Of a DNA stretch of 5,105 nucleotides, positions 1-5,105 are shown in pieces (positions within the stretch are counted from its first letter, which is position 1; each line of letters opens with the position of its first letter). The notes beneath the pieces were generated by a model that was not told the origin of the DNA, did not search any database, and worked only from the letters and a program-made list of their open reading frames with translations. Both the position numbers and the translations under genes were made by a program. The stretch comes from Candidatus Brocadiia bacterium (GTDB taxonomy: Bacteria; Planctomycetota; MHYJ01; JACQXL01). Location: positions 1-5,105 of the forward strand of contig JAGUXD010000107.1 of assembly GCA_020062035.1 (NCBI GenBank), read 5' to 3'.

Positions 1-48
1 GACGGTCTGCCTGTCCGCCTGTCTGACGGTCTGCCTGTCCGCCTGTCT
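1..48. repeat. Perfect 24-bp tandem duplication, two copies
   Basis: Positions 1-24 and 25-48 are identical. Each copy starts GACGGTCTGCCTG and ends GCCTGTCT, and each equals six four-base units of the surrounding array. The perfect identity, against the degenerate units around it, suggests a recent duplication by slippage or unequal recombination. More copies may lie left of position 1. Confidence 0.9.
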
Positions 49-76
49 ACTGGCTGACCGGCCGACTGACTGACCG
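1..76. repeat. Bipartite period-4 GNCN repeat array downstream of acsB
   Basis: Read on the plus strand, the whole stretch divides into four-base units with G first and C third. Positions 1-48 hold 12 units, of which 10 are GYCN (GTCT, GCCT, GTCC) and two are GACG. Positions 49-51 (ACT) break the phase by one base. Positions 52-75 hold six units, all GRCN (GGCT, GACC, GGCC, GACT), and a final G follows at 76. The array ends two bases before the acsB stop codon and probably continues past the window edge. It has no coding potential and no terminator-like T-run. The same architecture recurs at 2302-2381. The function is unknown. Confidence 0.85.
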
Positions 77-78
77 AA

Positions 79-2289
79 TTATCCCATAATTGGCGGCATT
101 GATAACGTCGGATGTCCTGTCTTCTGCAGGTGGGCAATTACTTCCTCCTCGGTAGTTGCCACTGTTTCATCTGCAATCATATCCAAAAGGTCAGGAACAC
201 CTTCATCTTTGGAGCGTTTATTAAAAAGTTCCTTTATTTCCTCTTTGAGTGTCTTAGGCATCCAGACCAATCGTTTAATACCACCTTCGGCGACAATAAA
301 TTTCTTACTGACGATATAACGTTTGCTGTGTCCGACAAAGCCGGGCAGTTGTTGACCTCCACCGATTGTTCCGGCCAGGGTGGAGAATTTCATTCCAGAT
401 GGTGTCATTCCTGAGAACTCGCGATTTACGCTCATTACGCCATTAGCCGCGGGCAGAACCGCCGCGATACATTCAAAGCACCCGCAGGAGGTCATCGGCT
501 CATTCATAATACTATAGGCGCTCATTGCCGAGATTGCCTTACGCGATACCTGATACACGAAATCATTTACACCTTTCCATTGCCCTCTTGAAGCATTTAT
601 GGTATCTCCTTTCTGCACGGGCTGATTTGGACCTCTCGGGTTAATCTCAAATGCCGCCTTGCAGGTGAACCAATTATATGAGCCACACAGCCCTGTCCTC
701 TCAGGTGAGATCACACAGACATGTGTTGGTGCGAAACTCTGACAGAGTGTGCAGGAGTAATAAGTATCACTAACTTCATCAGTCATAGAACCGACCCGCT
801 CATCGCGTTTATGATAAACTTTTCTTGCAACCTCACGCTCTCTTGAAACATCTTCTTGTTTGGTATAAATTCTTACCTGAACCTTATCCAAAATAGAGGC
901 GAACTCGTTATGAAATTGGGCATGGATAATGGTACCAAGATGGGCGATCTTAAAACCCTTTGATTTGGCTTCTTTACTGATTCGCATCCAGATACTATCG
1001 CGTTGGCCCATATGAAAGACGCCCTGGGGTTCATTGAGGAAATTATGAAGCCGTCTTTCCAGAATCGGCTCAAAATCCTCCTGCATCTTCCTGCCTGATA
1101 CTTCTGCGACAATACCAAGCGGTAATTGTGTGCCTTCTTTTATATCCGTAATCTCGGGCCCGATTACTTCAATTTTACCATCAGTTACTTCATTTACACC
1201 CTTGGTCGTAACGAATTCAAATGCCGTGGTTTTCTGTCCACCCATTTCAAGATAAGTGTCCTCGCCACGAATCCTTTCACCTTCAAATGCTGGACCATAA
1301 GAAACCGGAATCGGGATTTTGGTGATATGAAGTTTTAGGCCCCTGACCTCAATGGCTTTGGTTATCATCTGGTCCGGCGCAACTGGTGAAACGACATGTT
1401 CATAGGTGCAAACTCCAGTAGGTAAGATTTTATCAATATCTCTTTCAGAGATGGTTGGGAAGCCGTAGTTAATCGCGCCAGCGGCTTGAGCGTGTTTTTC
1501 ATCATCCACTTCACCAAATGCCAGGACGAATGCAAAGATACGATTCTTGTTATATTTCAGATTTCTGGCGAAATCGCCTGGTTTAACACCGCCGAATGAA
1601 AGTGCCGCACGGGTGGCAAATCCGAGTGCGTGAATAGTTGCAGTTACATCACTACCAAATGGTACCAGCCGTGTTTCCCAGCCCATCTGAACCCCTGACT
1701 CGCGGAGTTGGTCTGCCATACTTTTTCCATTATTTGCAGCGGACATAAAAACATAGAGATTCTTTTCCTGCAACTCACGGGCAATCTTGACAGCGACTTC
1801 TTTAGAAGGACAGGTACCGACACAGGCCGCAAAGCCCGGTGCAGAACCATCCACGAACTCAATACCGCGTTTACGCATAATTACATCATCTGCCGCACCA
1901 AGCCAAAAATTGTCTTCATCAGGACAATTTTCTGCAACCACATAAGGTAATGGCTCTTGCAGATATTTTATTGCTTCTATGATTTCATCCGCAAAGAGCG
2001 TTGCCATTCCACAATCAAGAGTATGACCGAGATATGGAACCCATAGTTTTTCCGTTGGAATTGGGTGAAGTAGTTTCTGTGCTTCTTTTAGAAGTGCTTT
2101 CAATTCTCCTAATCTGGTAATATTCATTCCCAACATTCCGTGAGAGATGGGCAAATAATAACCGGTATTAGGAAATTCCACCTTCTTATCAGGTCCGTAT
2201 TTATTCAGTGCATCCTGTAATTCTTTTTCGGCGCGGGCGACTAATTTATGCGCACCACGAATGGCTCTCGTAGCAATTAGTTTGGACAT
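79..2289 (-). CDS. acsB: Acetyl-CoA synthase, CODH/ACS complex subunit (AcsB)
   Basis: This enzyme makes acetyl-CoA from CO, a methyl group carried by the corrinoid iron-sulfur protein, and CoA, in the cytoplasm. The protein has 736 residues, close to the 729 of Moorella AcsB. The A-cluster ligands are visible: C513, C516, C525 and C535 for the [4Fe-4S] cubane, C516 also bridging to the proximal nickel, and the C602-G603-C604 motif holding the distal nickel. Each lies exactly seven residues after its Moorella counterpart (506, 509, 518, 528, 595, 597), and F519 matches the pocket phenylalanine F512. By that alignment the N-terminal CODH-docking and tunnel domain covers about 1-319, the middle domain 320-485 and the A-cluster domain 486-736. 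The ATG at 2287-2289 has an AAGGAG site six bases upstream; the stop is TAA. It follows cooS by 93 bases, all but 12 of them a repeat array. No frameshift or missing ligand is seen. Confidence 0.98.
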   Translation of the reverse strand: MSKLIATRAIRGAHKLVARAEKELQDALNKYGPDKKVEFPNTGYYLPISHGMLGMNITRLGELKALLKEAQKLLHPIPTEKLWVPYLGHTLDCGMATLFADEIIEAIKYLQEPLPYVVAENCPDEDNFWLGAADDVIMRKRGIEFVDGSAPGFAACVGTCPSKEVAVKIARELQEKNLYVFMSAANNGKSMADQLRESGVQMGWETRLVPFGSDVTATIHALGFATRAALSFGGVKPGDFARNLKYNKNRIFAFVLAFGEVDDEKHAQAAGAINYGFPTISERDIDKILPTGVCTYEHVVSPVAPDQMITKAIEVRGLKLHITKIPIPVSYGPAFEGERIRGEDTYLEMGGQKTTAFEFVTTKGVNEVTDGKIEVIGPEITDIKEGTQLPLGIVAEVSGRKMQEDFEPILERRLHNFLNEPQGVFHMGQRDSIWMRISKEAKSKGFKIAHLGTIIHAQFHNEFASILDKVQVRIYTKQEDVSREREVARKVYHKRDERVGSMTDEVSDTYYSCTLCQSFAPTHVCVISPERTGLCGSYNWFTCKAAFEINPRGPNQPVQKGDTINASRGQWKGVNDFVYQVSRKAISAMSAYSIMNEPMTSCGCFECIAAVLPAANGVMSVNREFSGMTPSGMKFSTLAGTIGGGQQLPGFVGHSKRYIVSKKFIVAEGGIKRLVWMPKTLKEEIKELFNKRSKDEGVPDLLDMIADETVATTEEEVIAHLQKTGHPTLSMPPIMG

Positions 2290-2295
2290 AATCTG

Positions 2296-2301
2296 CTCCT
2301 T
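2296..2301 (-). promoter_or_regulatory. Ribosome binding site of acsB
   Basis: AAGGAG on the minus strand, six bases before the ATG at 2289. It starts directly where the period-4 array ends, so the array forms almost the whole leader. This supports the ATG at 2289 as the real start. Confidence 0.8.
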
Positions 2302-2381
2302 GTCTGTTGGTCTGCCGGTCTTCCTATCTGCCGGTTGACCGCTTGACTGGCCGACCGGCTGACCGACTGACCGGTAGACCG
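2302..2381. repeat. Bipartite period-4 GNCN repeat array between cooS and acsB
   Basis: Positions 2302-2333 form eight four-base units, five strictly GYCN (GTCT, GCCG) and three variants (GTTG, TCCT, ATCT) that keep the second-position pyrimidine. Positions 2334-2336 (GTT) break the phase by one base. Positions 2337-2380 form eleven units, nine of them GRCN (GACC, GACT, GGCC, GGCT), and a final G follows at 2381. The array runs from next to the cooS stop codon to the acsB ribosome binding site. It shares words such as GGCTGACCG and GACTGACCG with the array at 1-76. It would be transcribed as the acsB leader. The function is unknown. Confidence 0.85.
2330..2359. repeat. Imperfect hairpin at the centre of the acsB leader array
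   Basis: GCCGGTTGACC at 2330-2340 can pair with GGCCGACCGGC at 2349-2359 around an eight-base loop, giving nine Watson-Crick pairs, one wobble and one mismatch. The hairpin spans the 3-base phase slip. A second, wider pairing is possible between 2309-2320 and 2353-2364 (11 of 12 bases), so the leader RNA could adopt alternative folds. No T-run follows on either strand, so it is not a standard intrinsic terminator. Confidence 0.5.
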
Positions 2382-2386
2382 TCTAC
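2374..2386. repeat. Perfect palindrome over the cooS stop codon
   Basis: GTAGAC and GTCTAC form a perfect six-base inverted repeat around a single central C at 2380. It contains the TAG stop of cooS (minus strand, 2383-2385) and overlaps the end of the period-4 array. It may be just the array's outer edge or a chance palindrome. Confidence 0.5.
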
Positions 2387-4347
2387 ACCTCCAGTGCTCT
2401 TCTGGCTTCCATATCATAAAGCACCCGTTCTTTTGCTTTTAGAATCCCGAGAGTTTCTCTTTTCTTATTAATATGGTCAATAATCAATGATGCCATTTTA
2501 CTTGCGTCTGGCTCAAATGCCCATCTGCCTTTATAGGTCTGTTCATATTCCTTAAACAAATGATTGGTCAGGGCTTCGCTACCAGTAGTGGGCCAGGTTG
2601 TGCCAAAGACCACAAGCGCACCTGATGCCACAAAGTATTGTCCGATAGCAATGGCTTTTTCGCTCATCCATTCAGGGGCACAGCCCGCGACCGGTAAATC
2701 AGAAATGTCCGTTCCCAGATCGCCTTCTCTGACCATTTCGGAACATGCAACAAGTATTCTGCTGTTATCCACACAAGAACCGCAGTGAAGGACCGGCGGC
2801 ATACCGACTGCATCACAGACCTCGCGCAAGCCCTTACCAGCTGCTGACACGGCTTCTGGTATCATCAGCCCCTCCTTAGCACAGGCAATTGCCGAACAAC
2901 CGGTCTGGACAACCAGGATATCGTTCCCGATTAGTTCTTTCACAAGATTGAGATGATTTTTATCGTGCGTTGTTCTGGGATTATTACAGCCCACGACACC
3001 CACGACGCCACGGATTCTTCCATTAATAATATTATCATTAAGCGGACGATAAGAAGCACGGAATGAGCCACCTAACATATAATTAATGGTCTCGTGCGAA
3101 AATCCTGCAATCAGGTCCATCTTATTAGCAGGGATTCTTGTTTCGCCTCTTCTGGTATAATTTTCTACTGCGGTCATAATTATTTTCTTTGAGATATTTA
3201 CGGCATCGTGTTCGGAAAACTCAATATGTTCAGCGCCCGGTATCTTTGCCTTAGGATTAGTGGTAATAATCTTGGTATGGAAGCATTTGGCTAAACTTGG
3301 TAGTGCCTGCATCACGCACTGGACATCAACAATCATTGCTTCAACTGCACCTGTAAGAATAGCAATTTCCTGTTGCAGGAAATTGCCACCTATTGGAATG
3401 CCATGTCTTAAAAGAATCTCGTTACCGGTGCAACACATACCAGCGAGATTGATTCCTCTGGCACCCTTTTGTTTGGCGAGATTAACCAATTCGGGGTCGC
3501 GCGAGGCACGGACAAGCATCTCAGCCAGAAGTGGCTCGTGGCCGTGTATAATAATATTTACCTCATCCTTTTTAAGAACGCCTAAATTTGCCTGTGCGCG
3601 AAGTGGAATGGGAGTCCCGAACATAATATCCTGCAGTTCGGTAGCAATCATAGAGCCGCCCCATCCATCTGCTAATGCACAGCGAGTTCCCTGAAGCATG
3701 ATATTCTTATAATCCTGGTCAACCCCCATGGCAGTACGATGCATCAATTCTACCACTTCACGGTCAACACCTCGTGGTGCGACGTCTAAATCCTTCCAGA
3801 GTTGCTGTCTCCTTTGAGGTGCTCTTTTAAGAAGTGTCACTTCACCTTCTTGCTTACTGAATTCAGCGAGACATTTTAGACCAAGTTCTTCAGCGATTTC
3901 TTCTTTAGACCTGCCTTCGGTTTTGACACCAAAATCATTAGCCAGGGCTTTTAGTTTTACCTCGTCTTTAATCTCATAACCTGGAACTTTTTTACAAGCC
4001 GTGGCGAGAAAGGTTCGGGCAACCTCTCTGCCGTGGTCAGAGTGTGCCGCGGTGCCTGCGGCAATCGCTCTGGCGAAATTGCGTGCTGAGACAGTATTGA
4101 CATCAGCACCGCACACGCCCAAACTTTCTTCTGGTTTTTTAGGATTAAACCGGCAGGGTCCCATATAGCAATGCTTGCAACAACTACCTGTAGCGCCAAT
4201 CGGGCAGGGCTTGACTTTTAACGCCCGCTGAAATGCCGTGTCATAATTACCAGCTGAGGTATATTCCAATATCTCTGTCGTTGCCGGGCAAACCGAGTGT
4301 TCTTTTATCCCTTTGGGCTTTGTCTCTTCTTTTACAATTGTACTCAT
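2383..4347 (-). CDS. cooS: Anaerobic Ni-Fe-S carbon monoxide dehydrogenase catalytic subunit (CooS/AcsA)
   Basis: This enzyme interconverts CO2 and CO; paired with AcsB it supplies CO for acetyl-CoA synthesis. From the chosen start it has 654 residues, near the usual 630-675. C48 and C56 fit the subunit-bridging D-cluster, and C57, C60, C65 and C79 the B-cluster; all six lie nine residues after their counterparts in Carboxydothermus CooSII. C-cluster ligands are the HGHEP histidine (probably H270), C306, C344, C454, C484 and C525. C305 precedes C306, as in the persulfide-forming pair of Moorella, and K564 (SEKA) matches the catalytic lysine. H102 and H105 fit the first two proton-path histidines, but E108 and R111 occupy the next two positions. 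The ATG at 4347 is preferred over the GTGs at 4356 and 4353, because the GAGGTG ribosome site overlaps or touches them. The stop is TAG. In this context it is the AcsA partner of AcsB rather than a stand-alone CODH. Confidence 0.97.
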   Translation of the reverse strand: MSTIVKEETKPKGIKEHSVCPATTEILEYTSAGNYDTAFQRALKVKPCPIGATGSCCKHCYMGPCRFNPKKPEESLGVCGADVNTVSARNFARAIAAGTAAHSDHGREVARTFLATACKKVPGYEIKDEVKLKALANDFGVKTEGRSKEEIAEELGLKCLAEFSKQEGEVTLLKRAPQRRQQLWKDLDVAPRGVDREVVELMHRTAMGVDQDYKNIMLQGTRCALADGWGGSMIATELQDIMFGTPIPLRAQANLGVLKKDEVNIIIHGHEPLLAEMLVRASRDPELVNLAKQKGARGINLAGMCCTGNEILLRHGIPIGGNFLQQEIAILTGAVEAMIVDVQCVMQALPSLAKCFHTKIITTNPKAKIPGAEHIEFSEHDAVNISKKIIMTAVENYTRRGETRIPANKMDLIAGFSHETINYMLGGSFRASYRPLNDNIINGRIRGVVGVVGCNNPRTTHDKNHLNLVKELIGNDILVVQTGCSAIACAKEGLMIPEAVSAAGKGLREVCDAVGMPPVLHCGSCVDNSRILVACSEMVREGDLGTDISDLPVAGCAPEWMSEKAIAIGQYFVASGALVVFGTTWPTTGSEALTNHLFKEYEQTYKGRWAFEPDASKMASLIIDHINKKRETLGILKAKERVLYDMEARRALEV

Positions 4348-4353
4348 TATCAC

Positions 4354-4359
4354 CACCTC
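4354..4359 (-). promoter_or_regulatory. Ribosome binding site that sets the cooS start
   Basis: GAGGTG on the minus strand lies six bases before the ATG at 4347. It overlaps the possible GTG start at 4354-4356, which makes the longer reading unlikely. Confidence 0.75.
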
Positions 4360-4368
4360 GTATAATGT

Positions 4369-4426
4369 TCACCGCAGAGGCGCAGAGAAGAAAACTATTA
4401 TTTATTTCTCTGCGTCTCGGCGGTGA
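4369..4426. repeat. Large inverted repeat filling the cooC-cooS gap
   Basis: The arms at 4369-4390 and 4405-4426 are 22 bases each and match at 19 positions, around a 14-base A/T-rich loop. The outer part of each arm is TCACCGC and the inner part GCAGAGAA, read inward. The left arm also repeats GCAGAG within itself. The element starts three bases after the cooC stop and ends nine bases before the cooS ribosome site, so it occupies nearly the whole 82-base gap. It has no T-run on either strand, so a terminator is unlikely. From memory, similar 'accgcagagacgcagag' palindromes are dispersed in many environmental bacterial genomes. In the mRNA it could act as a processing or stability hairpin. 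Confidence 0.85.
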
Positions 4427-4429
4427 TGG

Positions 4430-5105
4430 TTATAGAATGTCTTTCTCCAAATATGTAATTATAGAGTTAAATTCTTTTGTAAATTCAGGTGGAAAATCCA
4501 ATCCTTCTTTTCTGTCTAATTTAGCAATAAAGTCAGAAAATGATATATCCCCAAGCAAAGGGATTTTGTCAAGATATTTAAGGATAAATTCTTTGTCTTG
4601 CAGTGATTTGGTTTTGTTAGCAATCGCAACCACCCTTTTTATGCCGATTTGATGAGCAAGGGTTTTTATTCGCTGTGCGGTCCGGAGAGAGCGAAATCCC
4701 GGTTCAACTATTGTAATCATCCAGTCAACAGCATCAGCCGTAGAGCGTCCTAAATGTTCTATCCCGGCTTCCATATCTATAATGACCCGCTCATTGCGCT
4801 CAAGTAAGAGATGTCTGATAAGCGATTTAATCAAGGCACTTTCAGGACAGGCACAACCACGACCGGCGGTTTTTACGCCACCCATTACTAATAATTTGAT
4901 GCCGTTATGTTGATGAGCAATCTTATCTGGTAAGTCATCTACTTTAGGATTGAGCGAGAAAAGTTGCCCGATGGTTCCAGGCTTAGCACCGGTTCTTTCT
5001 TCTATCAATTCAGACATCTCACTTAAAGGGATGATTTTATCTGGCTCTGGAAAGAAAAGTGCGCCTGCTAAACTCGGCACAGGGTCCGCATCTATGGCTA
5101 ATACC
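4430..5105 (-). CDS. cooC: CO dehydrogenase nickel-insertion ATPase CooC, 5' end outside the window
   Basis: CooC is a MinD/ParA-type P-loop ATPase that uses ATP to insert nickel into the C-cluster of CooS in the cytoplasm. The reading frame is open to the window edge and 224 residues are visible. Counting from the first whole codon (5102-5104), VLAIDADP at 1-8 is the beta strand and aspartate motif that follows the P-loop. C84-A-C86 within GRGCACPES is the family CxC pair that binds metal at the dimer interface. VIIDMEAGIEHLGR at 107-120 is the second conserved aspartate segment. The CxC pair is C112/C114 in Carboxydothermus CooC1, so about 28 residues, including the P-loop, lie beyond the edge, for a total near 252. 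A GTG at 5078-5080 is only an internal valine. The stop is TAA at 4430-4432. It is the first visible gene of the operon, and any promoter lies outside. Confidence 0.95.
   Translation of the reverse strand, partial: VLAIDADPVPSLAGALFFPEPDKIIPLSEMSELIEERTGAKPGTIGQLFSLNPKVDDLPDKIAHQHNGIKLLVMGGVKTAGRGCACPESALIKSLIRHLLLERNERVIIDMEAGIEHLGRSTADAVDWMITIVEPGFRSLRTAQRIKTLAHQIGIKRVVAIANKTKSLQDKEFILKYLDKIPLLGDISFSDFIAKLDRKEGLDFPPEFTKEFNSIITYLEKDIL

Noticed and set aside
1..48. CRISPR-like direct repeats
   Set aside because: The two 24-base copies are adjacent with no spacer, and the unit is itself a four-base periodic sequence.
79..2289. Possible damage or frameshift in acsB next to the repeat arrays
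   Set aside because: The A-cluster residues keep a constant seven-residue offset from Moorella AcsB and the total length matches, so the gene is intact.
3260..3694. Plus-strand open frame of 144 codons
   Set aside because: It lies wholly inside cooS on the opposite strand, and its translation is low-complexity with no recognisable domain. It is a shadow of the real gene.
4354..4356. GTG as the start of cooS
   Set aside because: It lies within the GAGGTG ribosome site of the ATG at 4347 and has no better site upstream.
4369..4426. Intrinsic transcription terminator after cooC
   Set aside because: The stem is strong, but no T-run follows on either strand, and cooS follows directly in the same orientation.
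4233..4652. Plus-strand open frame of 139 codons across the cooC-cooS gap
   Set aside because: It overlaps the start of cooS, the palindromic repeat and the end of cooC in antisense, and shows no recognisable protein motif.
5078..5080. GTG as the start of cooC
   Set aside because: The frame stays open upstream and encodes the conserved VLAIDADP motif, so this codon is an internal valine and the gene starts outside the window.

Overview
The window is part of a bacterial carbon monoxide dehydrogenase/acetyl-CoA synthase (CODH/ACS) operon. All genes lie on the minus strand, so transcription runs from high to low coordinates: cooC (nickel-insertion ATPase, 5' end cut by the window edge), then cooS/acsA (Ni-Fe-S CO dehydrogenase), then acsB (acetyl-CoA synthase). 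The order matches the start of the acs cluster in acetogens such as Moorella. The AcsB is the full-length bacterial form with the N-terminal CODH-docking region, which the shorter archaeal form lacks. The host is therefore probably an anaerobic bacterium that uses the Wood-Ljungdahl pathway, either to fix CO2 or, in reverse, to oxidise acetate. The sequence does not fix the phylum. The moderate GC content and the repeat-filled gaps would suit an uncultivated lineage, but that is only an impression.

Layout from left to right: 1-76, a period-4 repeat array just downstream of acsB; 79-2289, acsB; 2302-2381, a second array of the same kind filling the acsB leader; 2383-4347, cooS; 4369-4426, an unrelated large hairpin filling the cooC-cooS gap; 4430-5105, cooC (partial). 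No gap exceeds 100 bases, and I see no RNA gene, transposase or CRISPR array.

How the genes work together: CooC loads nickel into the C-cluster of CooS. CooS reduces CO2 to CO. In this family the CO passes through an internal tunnel to the A-cluster of AcsB, which joins it to a methyl group from the corrinoid protein AcsCD and to CoA, giving acetyl-CoA. The acsC, acsD and acsE genes are not in the window and may lie beyond position 1. The metal-ligand residues of all three proteins appear intact.

The unusual part is the non-coding DNA. Both arrays beside acsB are built from tetranucleotides of the form GNCN and share one architecture: a left block of mostly GYCN units, a 3-base phase slip, then a right block of mostly GRCN units. 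GYCN and GRCN are reverse complements in class, so each array is a degenerate large palindrome. One array begins with a perfect 24-base tandem duplication. The third gap carries a different palindrome, so all three visible gaps hold structured repeats.
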